This document shows positions 21,291 through 29,951 of a DNA stretch of 64,000 nt, one piece after another (position 1 is the first letter of the stretch; each line of letters starts with the position of its first letter). The translations under genes and the position numbers were made by a program. The notes beneath the pieces were generated by a model. That model was not told where the DNA came from, searched no databases, and worked only from the letters and a program-made list of their open reading frames with translations. Source of the stretch: Spartobacteria bacterium LR76 (GTDB lineage Bacteria; Verrucomicrobiota; Verrucomicrobiia; Chthoniobacterales; Terrimicrobiaceae); contig QAYZ01000016.1 of assembly GCA_003054655.1 (NCBI GenBank), positions 1,364,001-1,428,000 on the forward strand, read 5' to 3'.

Positions 21291-22766
21291 ATGAGCCGCA
21301 CCCCTCGCCCGCAGTCCCTTCCCCTTCGGCCGCCGAAAGCGAATGAAAAGCTAGGCGACTGGCTGTATCGGGAATTGCGGAGCGCAATCCTGGAAGGCCG
21401 GCTTCGACCAGGAACCCTCCTACCACCGACCCGCACACTTGCCCGGGACTCCGGCGTATCGCGCGGCACCGTCGTCGGGGTATTTGAGCAAATGATCGCC
21501 GAGGGCTATCTGGAGAGTCGCCCCGGTTCGGGAACCTCGGTGCATCGCCATCTCCCAGATCGCTTCTTTGAAGCGCCAAAAACGACTGCCTTCAGCGAGA
21601 AATTCGTCCCGGGCAGGCTTTCTCAACGGAGCCGCCTGCTGATGGAATCCCCATTTCCAAAAACGCCGGAGGCGTTACGCGAAGTCCGCGCCTTCACGGC
21701 GAATCGTCCTTCCGTACGCCACTTTCCCGCCGATCTCTGGAGCCGCCTGATCTCCCGGCGGATGCGTCTGGCCACCCGGGAGATCCTCCAGGCCGGCGAC
21801 GTCGCTGGCCTGCGTTCGTTGCGAGAAGGAATCGCAGATCATCTCGCAGCGACCCGGGGCGTCGTCAGCGATCCGGCGCAAATCTTCATCTTCTCGGGCA
21901 TCCAGCCCGCGCTGGACCTGATCGCCCGGCTCACGTTGGACCCGGGAGACGAAGCCTGGATGGAAGACCCTGGGTACCCTGGCGCCGCGAAAATCCTCCG
22001 CGCTGCGGAGGCTCGCGTCATCCCGGTACCAGTAGATCAGTGTGGCCTTCAGGTGGAGGAAGGCGTCTTGCGCGCCCCTCGGGCAAGGTTTGCCTACGTG
22101 ACTCCGGCCAATCAGTTCCCCCTCTGTGTAACTTTGCCTCTCAACCGGCGGTTACAGTTGATCGAGTGGTCTCGCTCCACCGGCGCATGGATCTTTGAGG
22201 ATGACTATGACAGCGAATTCCGCTTTGACGGCCGCCCGCTCGCCGCGATGCAGAGCCTCGCGCAGGATGGCAATGTGATTTTCTCCGGCAGTTTCAGCAA
22301 GATGCTCTTCCCCTCCCTGCGCATGGCCTATGTCGTGGTGCCGCCGCATCTCGTCGACGCGATGACCGAGGCGAGATCACTCCTCGACCGCTTCACCGCG
22401 CCCCTCGCGCAAGCCGTGCTCGCAGATTTCATCGGAGAGGGACATTTCGACCGCCACCTGCGCCGGATGCGGCAGATTTATGCCGAGCATCTCTCCGCCT
22501 TAACGAGCGCAGCGGAAGCAGAATGGGGCAACCGCCTGAAAATCCAGCCCGCCCGCTGCGGCCTGCAAACCGTAGGTTGGCTGGCCAAAGGTTTTGATGA
22601 CGAGAAGTTCTGTCGGGCCGCGCGTGGTGCCGGTGTTGCGCTCATGCCTCTCTCTCGATGGTCGATGAACTGGAAGAAGCGTAACGGTGTGCAAATCGGC
22701 TTCGCCGCTGCGGAGCCTGAAGAGTTACGCCGGGGTGTGCGTGCCGTGACGAAACTCTTGGATTAA
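21291..22766 (+). CDS. MocR-family (GntR-HTH plus aminotransferase fold) transcriptional regulator
   Basis: The 491-residue product joins a GntR-type winged helix (about residues 22-90: LYRELRSAILEGRLRPGTLLPPTRTLA, SRGTVVGVFEQMIAEGYLESR) to a class I aminotransferase-like domain (about 130-491). The PLP-binding lysine is in GSFSKMLFPSLRMAY (near residue 337). FEDDYDSEFRF and IFSGIQPALDLI are also present. MocR proteins sense PLP or an amino-compound/PLP adduct and often control the neighbouring divergent genes. The target here is most likely the AhpD-like/NmrA-like pair. PdxR is a possible identity, but no pyridoxal synthase genes are adjacent. Confidence 0.92.
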   Translation: MSRTPRPQSLPLRPPKANEKLGDWLYRELRSAILEGRLRPGTLLPPTRTLARDSGVSRGTVVGVFEQMIAEGYLESRPGSGTSVHRHLPDRFFEAPKTTAFSEKFVPGRLSQRSRLLMESPFPKTPEALREVRAFTANRPSVRHFPADLWSRLISRRMRLATREILQAGDVAGLRSLREGIADHLAATRGVVSDPAQIFIFSGIQPALDLIARLTLDPGDEAWMEDPGYPGAAKILRAAEARVIPVPVDQCGLQVEEGVLRAPRARFAYVTPANQFPLCVTLPLNRRLQLIEWSRSTGAWIFEDDYDSEFRFDGRPLAAMQSLAQDGNVIFSGSFSKMLFPSLRMAYVVVPPHLVDAMTEARSLLDRFTAPLAQAVLADFIGEGHFDRHLRRMRQIYAEHLSALTSAAEAEWGNRLKIQPARCGLQTVGWLAKGFDDEKFCRAARGAGVALMPLSRWSMNWKKRNGVQIGFAAAEPEELRRGVRAVTKLLD

Positions 22767-22846
22767 GCAAGCGAATCGACCCGATAGGCCAGTCAGCATT
22801 TCCCCCACTGGATAAAAGCCGGAAACGGCCTTTGGTTAGAAGTGCT

Positions 22847-23005
22847 ATGAAAGCAGACTTCGTCAATATCCCCGAGAAGGACCTGCATGGCCCTGAAACC
22901 GAATCCCAGGAGTTCTACGAAGAGGTCCGCCGCGAGGTGGAATCCCCGAAGGACGAACGGAAAGATAAAAAACAGGAGAGGGAAGCCGCGCAGCCCGTCG
23001 GCTGA
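22847..23005 (+). CDS. Small highly charged hypothetical protein (52 aa)
   Basis: The 52-codon frame begins MKADFVNIPEKDLHGPE and continues with a strongly charged helix-prone tail (EEVRREVE, KDERKDKKQERE). It ends in TGA at 23003-23005. No domain is recognisable. It lies 80 bases after the MocR gene and ends just before the convergent Gfo/Idh gene. Third positions of its codons look like those of neighbouring genes, which favours it being real, but the ribosome site is weak. Confidence 0.42.
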   Translation: MKADFVNIPEKDLHGPETESQEFYEEVRREVESPKDERKDKKQEREAAQPVG

Positions 23006-23048
23006 CGCGGCCCACTCCACAAAACGATAAACCCGGTATGGGCGGTGC

Positions 23049-24200
23049 CTAGGCGGAGAGCTTGGGCACGTCCAGCCAGGCGCGTTTGGCCCAGCTTTCC
23101 AGACCGAGTTCGGCCATCTGCACGCCTTTCGCGCCTTCGAGCAGCGTCCAGCGGAACGGCTCGTCGAGCACGATGTGGCGGAGGAAAAGCTCCCACTGCA
23201 CCTTGAAGGCGTTGTCGTAGTTTTCCTGCTCCGGCACCTTGGACCATCCGCCGTAGAAGTCGATCGGCTGGGCGATGTCGGGATTCCACACCGGCTTCGG
23301 CGTGTTGCCGTAGTGCTGAATCCACACCTCGCGGAGACCCGCGACGGCGGAACCATGCGTTCCGTCGATCTGCAGGGTCAGGAGGTCATCGCGGCGCACC
23401 CGGACGTTCCAGCTCGAGTTGAAATGGGCGACCACGCCGTTCGCGAGTTCGAAGGTCGCATAGGCAGAGTCGTCGGCCGTGCACTTGTAGGGCTTGCCCT
23501 GCTCGTCCACGCGCTCCGGAATGTGGGTCGCGCCGAGGCAGGTCAGCGATTTCACCTCACCGAAGAGGTTGTCGATGACGTAGCGCCAGTGGCAGAGCAT
23601 GTCGACGATGATGCCGCCGTCGTCTTCCTTGCGGTAGTTCCAGCTCGGGCGCTGGGCGGGAATGTTGTGGCCCTCGAAAACCCAGTAGCCGAACTCACCA
23701 CGCACGCTGAGAATCTTGCCAAAGAAACCCTGCTCCTGCAGGCGCTTGACCTTGAGAAGGCCGGGCAGCCAGAGCTTGTCCTGGACGACGCCGTTCTTCA
23801 CGCCTGCCTTGGTGGCAACGCGGTAGAGATCGAGGGCGGCCTCGGTCGAAACGGCGGTCGGCTTTTCGCAATAGACATGCTTGCCGGCGGCGATGGCTTT
23901 CTTCACCGCGTCAGCGCGGCGGCCCGTCGTCTGGGCGTCGAAGTAAATGATGTTCTCGGGCTTGGCGAGTTCGGCATCAAGGTCGGTGGTATAACGCACC
24001 CCGCTGTCCATGGCGGCGAGCGCCTGGAGCTTGGCCACGCTGCGTCCGACGAGGACGGGCTCAGGCCAGATCACTTCGTCGTCGCTGATTTTCACGCCGC
24101 CCTGTTTGCGGATGGCGAGGATCGACCGGATGTAGTGCTGGTTCGTGCCCATGCGTCCGGTGACGCCGTTCATAATGATGCCGATGGAATGTTTTTTCAT
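23049..24200 (-). CDS. Gfo/Idh/MocA family oxidoreductase
   Basis: A 383-residue NAD(P)-dependent sugar dehydrogenase-like protein. The N-terminal Rossmann part reads [18 protein letters not shown]. The conserved EKP motif is in [13 protein letters not shown], and [12 protein letters not shown] occupies the GGG..D..H-type catalytic region. The C-terminal domain is of the usual length. Substrate cannot be read off. It is the last gene of the minus operon SDR, GH88, cupin, Gfo/Idh, where it may oxidise or reduce a sugar acid derived from unsaturated uronates. A 31-base gap separates it from the cupin gene. Confidence 0.9.
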   Translation of the reverse strand: MKKHSIGIIMNGVTGRMGTNQHYIRSILAIRKQGGVKISDDEVIWPEPVLVGRSVAKLQALAAMDSGVRYTTDLDAELAKPENIIYFDAQTTGRRADAVKKAIAAGKHVYCEKPTAVSTEAALDLYRVATKAGVKNGVVQDKLWLPGLLKVKRLQEQGFFGKILSVRGEFGYWVFEGHNIPAQRPSWNYRKEDDGGIIVDMLCHWRYVIDNLFGEVKSLTCLGATHIPERVDEQGKPYKCTADDSAYATFELANGVVAHFNSSWNVRVRRDDLLTLQIDGTHGSAVAGLREVWIQHYGNTPKPVWNPDIAQPIDFYGGWSKVPEQENYDNAFKVQWELFLRHIVLDEPFRWTLLEGAKGVQMAELGLESWAKRAWLDVPKLSA

Positions 24201-24231
24201 AGAAAGTTTAAGGGTTGGATTTCTGTAAGGT

Positions 24232-24687
24232 TCAGGCGGTGGGTTTGTCGGTGCACTGCGGCCATGCGCCCTCGGGAAGCGGCGGAGCCTCCACGCCCGC
24301 CTTGGGAAGGGTGCCGTCGAGTTCCTGACGCCAGTGAGCCACGTCTCCGGCGGGGCCGTAGCAGTAGATCATGCGCAGCGGGGTGTCGCCAATGTTGGTG
24401 AGCTGGTGAAACACGCCGGACGGGATGTAAACCATCTGGCCGGTCGTCACGACCTGGCGCTCCGTGCCGAGGCAGAACTCGCCGGTGCCCTCGACGATGA
24501 AGTAGGTTTCTTCCTGTTCCTGGTTGTGCCACGGCACCTGACCGCCCTTGGGGTCGAGGGTGACGTTGCCCATGCTGAAGTTCGTCGCCTTGATCGGGGC
24601 CACGCCATTCACGAGATTCTGCGTGCGGCGGCGGGCCGGGAAGCGGCGACCTTCGATCTGTGCGAGATCCGATACAATGATGCTCAT
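24232..24687 (-). CDS. Cupin domain protein, possible KdgF-like role
   Basis: A 151-residue single cupin. Cupin motif 1 is in [20 protein letters not shown] (histidine, glutamates) and motif 2 in [19 protein letters not shown] metal site of His/Glu residues is therefore plausible. It overlaps the start of the GH88 gene stop by four bases. KdgF, a cupin, converts unsaturated uronates to linear keto sugars right after GH88/GH105 release. Its place here suggests such a function, but the protein is longer than KdgF and the similarity is only general. Confidence 0.78.
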   Translation of the reverse strand: MSIIVSDLAQIEGRRFPARRRTQNLVNGVAPIKATNFSMGNVTLDPKGGQVPWHNQEQEETYFIVEGTGEFCLGTERQVVTTGQMVYIPSGVFHQLTNIGDTPLRMIYCYGPAGDVAHWRQELDGTLPKAGVEAPPLPEGAWPQCTDKPTA

Positions 24688-26060
24688 AGGGAGAAGAAGG
24701 TGTAGTAGGGTTTGTTTTCGATGATGCGCTGGAGATAGATCGCGAGCTCGCGGGCGTGGTAGTCACCCCACATGGAGGACTCGCCGAGCGGGATCTTGCT
24801 GCCTTCCGGAATGTAATCCCAACCGTTCGGGCGGTGGTAGATCGAGTGCAGGATGAGGCCCTGATGTTCCGCGTCGGTGGAAAGGTACGGCTCAGCCAAT
24901 ACCGTATCGGCCACCGTAAGGCCCGCCTGCCAGTAGCGATCGCCACGGGCGTCGCCCTTCTGCTGGAGATAGCGGCCAAGACGGAGTAGGCCCTGCGCAG
25001 CGATGGCGGCGGCGGAACTGTCGACCGGCTCCCAGTCATTGTGAATCTGAGCCGGCTGGTTCATGTAGTCGCCGAGCTTGTGCAGGAACGGCGCGCCGGT
25101 ATCCCAGTACGGAATGCCGTCGGTCGGCGTGTTCTCGATGTAGTGGTCGCAGCTCGCGAGCGCGGTCTTGAGGAAAAGCTCCTCCACCGCGGAGCGACCG
25201 CCGAAGGCCTCAAACTCCGCATCCGGACGGGTGGCGAGCCACTCAAGCTGCTCGGGATACCCGGCGATGATCCAGGCCTGACCGCGAGTCCAGGTGGTGA
25301 AGGGCGAGAAGCCCTGTTGGGAGTTCGGGCAGCGGTAGTTGCCGTCGTTCAGGTTGAACACGCTCTCGTGGGCCACGCGTCCGCGCTCGTCGTAGTAGTC
25401 GCGGCCTTCGCCGAAGAACACGGCAAACTGCGAGGTGGTGCGGGCGTGCTGAATGAGACGCTCGAGAAGCGAAATGCGGGCATCGCGCTCACCCATGAGG
25501 ACATGGCCGAGCTGGTGGGAAACGGCCAGGGCGCGCAGCGAACGGATCGTGTCGGCAAAGAGCGAGTGCGGGCCATTGAACGAATAGATGTAACCCTCGC
25601 CATTGGAGATGCGGCTCCAGCGGGCGGCCTGCACAGCGCCGGTGCACTTGAGCGCCAACTCATAGAAATCCTTCTCCTGCTGGTTAAAGGCAATACGGCC
25701 CTCCACCATGAGTCGAAGCAGGTTGCCGTAGGTCGACACGTTGTTAAACCCATGGTCATGCACGCCGATGTGCGTGATGTGATGGGCCATGCGCTCGCGA
25801 GTGCGGTCGCGGCCCAGGGTCAGAAACGACTCATCGCCTGTGGCGTCGTACTGGAGAATGGCGGAGCCGTAGACAAAGCCCTGCGTCCACTCGGTCCAGC
25901 CGCGGGCGGTGTACTTGCCCTGGACGGTGAACACGGGAGTCGCGGCGCCGGGTTTCTCCGCGGCGTCGATTGAGAGGATCTTGGGAGCGGAGGCGTCCCA
26001 GAGTTTCTTGATCTTCGGCGCCAGCGAGGCGGTCGTGAGGTCTTGGCGAATGGTAATCAT
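24684..26060 (-). CDS. Glycoside hydrolase family 88 (unsaturated glucuronyl hydrolase)
   Basis: A 458-residue (alpha/alpha)6-barrel protein. GH88-type features are TARGWTEWTQGFVYGSAILQYDATGDESFL, HDHGFNNVSTYGNLLRL, and the aspartates in NLNDGNYRCPNSQQGFSPFTTWTRGQAW and DWEPVDSSAAAIAAQGLL. These enzymes cleave 4,5-unsaturated uronic acid from the non-reducing end of oligosaccharides made by polysaccharide lyases. No signal peptide is seen, so it acts in the cytoplasm. It overlaps the cupin gene by four bases and starts 6 bases after the SDR stop. Confidence 0.88.
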   Translation of the reverse strand: MITIRQDLTTASLAPKIKKLWDASAPKILSIDAAEKPGAATPVFTVQGKYTARGWTEWTQGFVYGSAILQYDATGDESFLTLGRDRTRERMAHHITHIGVHDHGFNNVSTYGNLLRLMVEGRIAFNQQEKDFYELALKCTGAVQAARWSRISNGEGYIYSFNGPHSLFADTIRSLRALAVSHQLGHVLMGERDARISLLERLIQHARTTSQFAVFFGEGRDYYDERGRVAHESVFNLNDGNYRCPNSQQGFSPFTTWTRGQAWIIAGYPEQLEWLATRPDAEFEAFGGRSAVEELFLKTALASCDHYIENTPTDGIPYWDTGAPFLHKLGDYMNQPAQIHNDWEPVDSSAAAIAAQGLLRLGRYLQQKGDARGDRYWQAGLTVADTVLAEPYLSTDAEHQGLILHSIYHRPNGWDYIPEGSKIPLGESSMWGDYHARELAIYLQRIIENKPYYTFFSL

Positions 26061-26066
26061 GCGAGA

Positions 26067-26858
26067 TTAAAGTCTGCGAAGGTGGAAGCCTCCATCGATG
26101 TTGATGACATCCCCGCAGGAGAACGGGAAATGCCCGCCCAGGATCGACTCAACCGCGCGGCCGACGTCATCCGGGTTACCCCAGCGCATTTGCGGCACGA
26201 GGCCGTCGGCGAGGAGCTTGTCATACTTTTCCTTCACGCCGGAGGTCATGTCCGTGGCCATGATGCCCGGGCGAAGCTCCAGCACCTGGATGCCCTCGGC
26301 GGCAAGACGCACGGCCCAAAGCTGCGAGGCCATCGAGAGGCCGGCCTTGGAGATGCAGTATTCGCCGCGATTGACCGAGGCGGTATTGGCGGAAAGCGAG
26401 CTGACGAAGACGAGCTTGTAGCCGGTCGAGAGGCGGGATTTGCCCGGGTTCTTCAGCCAATACTGGACGGCGAGCTGGGAGAGGAAATACGGCCCCTTGA
26501 GGTTGACCGCGATGACCTCGTCAAAAATCTCCTCCGTCGCCTCGACAATGTCGGCGCGAACGCGCGGGGCGATCCCGGCGTTGTTGATGAGCGCGTCGAG
26601 ATGGCCAAAGGCGGCAAGCGTTTCATCAAGAATTCGCTGGCGATCTGCCGCCACGCCGACGTTGCCGCCGACGATGGCAAACTGCTGCTCGGGATTCGGC
26701 GCAAGCTTGCGGCAGGCCTCCGCGGTTTCCTCCGCGGCCTGCTTGTTATTGGCGTAATGGATCGCCACGCTGTAGCCGGAGGCGGCGAGCTTTTCCGCCA
26801 CTCCACGGCCCAGTCCACGGCTGGAACCTGTAACGAGGACAACTGCGGGGGTTGACAT
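26067..26858 (-). CDS. Short-chain dehydrogenase/reductase (FabG-like), probable sugar dehydrogenase
   Basis: A 263-residue classical SDR from the ATG at 26858. It has the cofactor motif TGSSRGLGRG, NNAG (INNAGIAP), the catalytic serine in VFVSSLS and YxxxK in YCISKAG, and the C-terminal GDVINIDGGFHL. Placement as first gene of a GH88 operon suggests it reduces or oxidises a product of unsaturated uronate breakdown (a role like KduD or DhuD), which is inference. An AraC regulator is divergent. Confidence 0.88.
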   Translation of the reverse strand: MSTPAVVLVTGSSRGLGRGVAEKLAASGYSVAIHYANNKQAAEETAEACRKLAPNPEQQFAIVGGNVGVAADRQRILDETLAAFGHLDALINNAGIAPRVRADIVEATEEIFDEVIAVNLKGPYFLSQLAVQYWLKNPGKSRLSTGYKLVFVSSLSANTASVNRGEYCISKAGLSMASQLWAVRLAAEGIQVLELRPGIMATDMTSGVKEKYDKLLADGLVPQMRWGNPDDVGRAVESILGGHFPFSCGDVINIDGGFHLRRL

Positions 26859-26917
26859 GCTGGCGACCTTACACGCGCTTCTGATCCTGCGCCATGGCCC
26901 CAGCCGCGCCATTTAGC

Positions 26918-26939
26918 ACAAAAACGACTTTCTTTTTGT
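26918..26939. promoter_or_regulatory. Inverted repeat between the SDR operon and the AraC gene
   Basis: ACAAAAA (26918-26924) and TTTTTGT (26933-26939) form perfect 7-base arms around an 8-base centre. They lie in the only intergenic space between the divergent SDR operon and the AraC regulator. It is a candidate binding site for that regulator. Confidence 0.4.
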
Positions 26940-26945
26940 CTCCTT

Positions 26946-27785
26946 TTGAATTTCTTCTGGTTGCCGGTGAAAACGTACCGTCCCCTCCTCTTCCAGGAAC
27001 TCGACGTTCGCCTGCCGGGCGCACGTATTCGCCGCCTGCGGCTGAACCGCCACCTGCCCGAGGTGGACCAGCTCGCCCGGCACTCGCATTCCTTCTCGCA
27101 GGTGCTCTGCTACCTGAGCGGACGCGGCGTCATGACGGCCGACGGGGCCAATCTGGAAATCGGTCCCGCCAGCGTGATTTTCCTCCCGGCACGTAGCGAG
27201 CACTCGTTCCGCGAATCCACAGGGCGGCGGCCTCTCTGTCTCGTTCTCGACGTGGATTGGCGGGGATCGGTCAAACACGGCGTCTCTCTCGCGAGGCTGA
27301 CGCAATCCGAGGCAGGCGCGGTGCGGCGCGAGCTTTCTGAACTCACCCGTTTGAGCGATCCGCACGCGCCCGCTCATCGGCTGATCGTGGCCGCCTCGGT
27401 GCTGCGCATCCTCGATACGCTGTTTCGCTGCGTGGGAATCCTGCCGGTGCGTACAGGAGAATTTCCGGGATACGTCAGGCGCTTTGACAAACTCCTGCGC
27501 GGCGCGGACAAGCCGTTACCCGAGGTCGCGGCGTTGGCTGGAACCATGGGCTACCAGCCGGACCACCTGAACCGCCTCTTCAAAGCGGCCACGGGCCGTA
27601 CCCTGCGTGAGTACCGCGACGCCGTGGCCATGGAGCGCGCCCAGCGTGCGCTGCAAGCCCATCCCAAAATCAAACAAGCTTGCGACGCGCTCGGATTCAC
27701 CGACCAGAACTACTTTGCCCGCTGGTTCCGCAAGCAGGCGGGAATGAGTCCCCGCGCCTACCAGCGTGCGGCGCTGCCGCGTTAA
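26946..27785 (+). CDS. AraC-family transcriptional regulator
   Basis: A protein of 279 residues from TTG 26946, or 272 from GTG 26967; neither start has a convincing ribosome site. The N-terminal cupin-like sensor domain contains LARHSHSFSQVLCYLSGRGVM and IGPASVIFLPARSEHSF. The C-terminal pair of helix-turn-helix motifs (about residues 175-275) includes LAGTMGYQPDHLNRLFKAATGRTLREY and ACDALGFTDQNYFARWFRKQAGMSP. Transcribed away from the SDR-GH88-cupin-Gfo operon, it probably activates that operon in response to a sugar. Confidence 0.9.
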   Translation: MNFFWLPVKTYRPLLFQELDVRLPGARIRRLRLNRHLPEVDQLARHSHSFSQVLCYLSGRGVMTADGANLEIGPASVIFLPARSEHSFRESTGRRPLCLVLDVDWRGSVKHGVSLARLTQSEAGAVRRELSELTRLSDPHAPAHRLIVAASVLRILDTLFRCVGILPVRTGEFPGYVRRFDKLLRGADKPLPEVAALAGTMGYQPDHLNRLFKAATGRTLREYRDAVAMERAQRALQAHPKIKQACDALGFTDQNYFARWFRKQAGMSPRAYQRAALPR

Positions 27786-27791
27786 GCTTAT

Positions 27792-28796
27792 TTAGCGAAT
27801 CGTGACCGGCACGTTCTTCTGCACGAGCGTGTAGAAGGTCGCCGCGTCCCAGTTCGACAGGCGGATACAGCCATGGCTGCCAGCGCGGCCAATCGTATCC
27901 GGCGAAGTCGTGCCATGGATTCCGATGCCGGGACGGTTCAGACCCGTCCAAAGAATGCCGACCGGGCTGTTGGGGCCCGGAGGCAGCATGTAGTAAACCT
28001 TGGTGCGCTCGCCGCGCTCCAGCACGCCCTCGTCATAGCGATACCAGGGCCACGGCACGGCCTTGACGACCTTCCACTCGCCCAAGGGAGCCGGGTGCTC
28101 CTCGGAGCCGGGGGTGATCGGGAAAGCCGCGATTAGCTTGCCGCCGTCACGCACCTCCAGCATCCGTGTCTTCGTATCTACGTAAACGTGCCGGGTCAAA
28201 GCGATCGACTTCGGCGGTGCCGGGTACGCTGACGGGTAATCCCCCACCCGGAACGGACGATGCACGTTCGTCACCTTGACGACCGAACCGACCGGCAGGG
28301 CCTCGATGTTGACGCCAGGATTCAGCTCGGCCAGGAAGCCCGGCGTGGTGTGAAAGCGCTCTCCGAGAAGCTCGGCCATGGAGACGTACGGGAGGCGCTT
28401 CTGCTTGGCGAGTTCCTCGGGTTTCTCGGCCATGGTGCCGATCATGGCCTTATCCTCCGCCGTGATCGCGTAGGTCGTGTAGGGTTGGATGTTCGATGTG
28501 TCGGGCAGGTAGCCCTTTGGCAGGCCCTTGGCCTCGCGGTAGAACTCCAGGGCCTTGTCCGTAAACTCGCCACGATGGCCGTCCACCACGCCCGGGCCGA
28601 ATTTCCACGCATCGAGCACGATCTGGAGCTTCACCGTTTCGTCCCGCGCTGTCTTCCCATCGCCCGGACGATCGGATACCGTGGCGCAGCCGCCGAGCCA
28701 GACCATGGCAGCCAGTCCGCTCAGGATCGCACCGGAAACCCGGATTCGCCGAAAACCGGCCTCAGGGGCCGAAAACACACGCGTGGAGAAAAGCAT
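27792..28796 (-). CDS. L,D-transpeptidase (YkuD/ErfK family) lipoprotein
   Basis: A 334-residue protein. An N-terminal hydrophobic stretch ends in the lipobox VWLGGC (cysteine 37), so it is probably a lipoprotein. A linker with a LysM-like region (MAELLGERFHTTPGFLAELNPGVN) follows. The YkuD domain carries GIGIHGTTSPDTIGRAGSHG and CIRLSN with the catalytic cysteine near residue 310. It makes 3-3 crosslinks in peptidoglycan or anchors proteins to it. The stop is only 6 bases from the convergent AraC stop. Confidence 0.93.
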   Translation of the reverse strand: MLFSTRVFSAPEAGFRRIRVSGAILSGLAAMVWLGGCATVSDRPGDGKTARDETVKLQIVLDAWKFGPGVVDGHRGEFTDKALEFYREAKGLPKGYLPDTSNIQPYTTYAITAEDKAMIGTMAEKPEELAKQKRLPYVSMAELLGERFHTTPGFLAELNPGVNIEALPVGSVVKVTNVHRPFRVGDYPSAYPAPPKSIALTRHVYVDTKTRMLEVRDGGKLIAAFPITPGSEEHPAPLGEWKVVKAVPWPWYRYDEGVLERGERTKVYYMLPPGPNSPVGILWTGLNRPGIGIHGTTSPDTIGRAGSHGCIRLSNWDAATFYTLVQKNVPVTIR

Positions 28797-28873
28797 CGCG
28801 GTAATGCAGCACAGCCGGAGACGGTCGGCAAATACCCAGAGAGGAAATTTTCACCCCTGCCGGAAACGCGAAA

Positions 28874-28892
28874 GGCGGGCAAACCGCCCGCC
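28874..28892 (-). terminator. Rho-independent terminator after galE
   Basis: GGCGGGC AAACC GCCCGCC forms a 7-base-pair stem, followed on the minus strand by TTTCGCGTTT. It lies 32 bases beyond the galE stop. Confidence 0.6.
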
Positions 28893-28924
28893 TTCCGATG
28901 AGATAAGTGACCGATCAGGCGATT

Positions 28925-29899
28925 TTAGTCGCCGTAGCCGCCGGGGTTCTTGACGTGCCAGGCCCAGGCGTCTTTGACGATCTGGCGGATGTCCTGGTAC
29001 TTCGGAGCCCAGCCAAGCTCGGTGCGGATCTTGTCCGAGGCAGCCACGAGTCGCGGCGGGTCGCCTGCACGGCGGGGCTTTTCGATGGCCGTGATCTTCT
29101 TGCCCGAGATCTCACTACAGGCGTCGATGACCTCGCGTACGGAAGTTCCTCCACCAGTGCCGAGGTTGTAGAAGTCGGACTTCTCGGACTTCAGCGCGAG
29201 GATGTGCGCCTGGGCGAGGTCGAGGATATGGATGTAATCACGGATGCAGGTGCCGTCCGGCGTCGGGTAGTCCGTGCCGAAGATGTCGACGGATTCCTTC
29301 TGGCCGAGGGCGACCTTGAGCACGTTGGGGATCAGGTGCGTCTCGATGCGATGATCTTCACCGAATTTCTCCGTCGCGCCCGCGGCATTGAAGTAACGCA
29401 GGGCGGTGAAGTTCAGGTTATGAATCTGCCCGTACCAGCGGAGGATCTTTTCGAAAAGGAGCTTCGATTCTCCATAAGGGTTGATCGGCTGCTGCGGGAG
29501 CGTCTCGTCGAGCGGCACGCGCTCTGGGATGCCGAAGGTCGCGCAGGTGGAGGAGAAGACGAACTTCTTCACCCCGGCCTCTACAGCGACATCGAGGAGA
29601 TTGATGCCGTTGGCGACATTGTTGCGGAAGTACTTCGACGGATTCGACATCGACTCGCCCACCAGCGCGCTGGCGGCGAAGTGCATCACGGCATCCGGCT
29701 TCGCCTCGTCAAAGGCATGACGGAGGACCGTGCGGTCGGAGAGGTCTCCCTGGAAGAAATCCGCCCGGGTGTCGACGGCTTTGCGATGGCCTTCGGTGAG
29801 GTTGTCGAAGACGGCCACGCGATAGCCTTCGTTGAGCAACTGCTCGACGCAGATGCTGCCGATGTAACCGGCACCGCCGGTGACGAAAATGGTACTCAT
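28925..29899 (-). CDS. galE: UDP-glucose 4-epimerase
   Basis: A 324-residue extended SDR that interconverts UDP-glucose and UDP-galactose. It has GGAGYIGS (residues 8-15) for NAD, the catalytic serine in FVFSSTCATFG and YxxxK in NPYGESK. The GalE-specific LRYFNAAGA and IPNVLKVA motifs are also present. Length is normal. It sits 52 bases downstream of dnaE on the same strand, has its own terminator, and could supply UDP-galactose for surface glycans. Confidence 0.95.
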   Translation of the reverse strand: MSTIFVTGGAGYIGSICVEQLLNEGYRVAVFDNLTEGHRKAVDTRADFFQGDLSDRTVLRHAFDEAKPDAVMHFAASALVGESMSNPSKYFRNNVANGINLLDVAVEAGVKKFVFSSTCATFGIPERVPLDETLPQQPINPYGESKLLFEKILRWYGQIHNLNFTALRYFNAAGATEKFGEDHRIETHLIPNVLKVALGQKESVDIFGTDYPTPDGTCIRDYIHILDLAQAHILALKSEKSDFYNLGTGGGTSVREVIDACSEISGKKITAIEKPRRAGDPPRLVAASDKIRTELGWAPKYQDIRQIVKDAWAWHVKNPGGYGD

Positions 29900-29951
29900 G
29901 CGCTGAAAAACCTAGCTGGTCCGGCGGGCGCGAGGCAATTCCGAACTCCCC

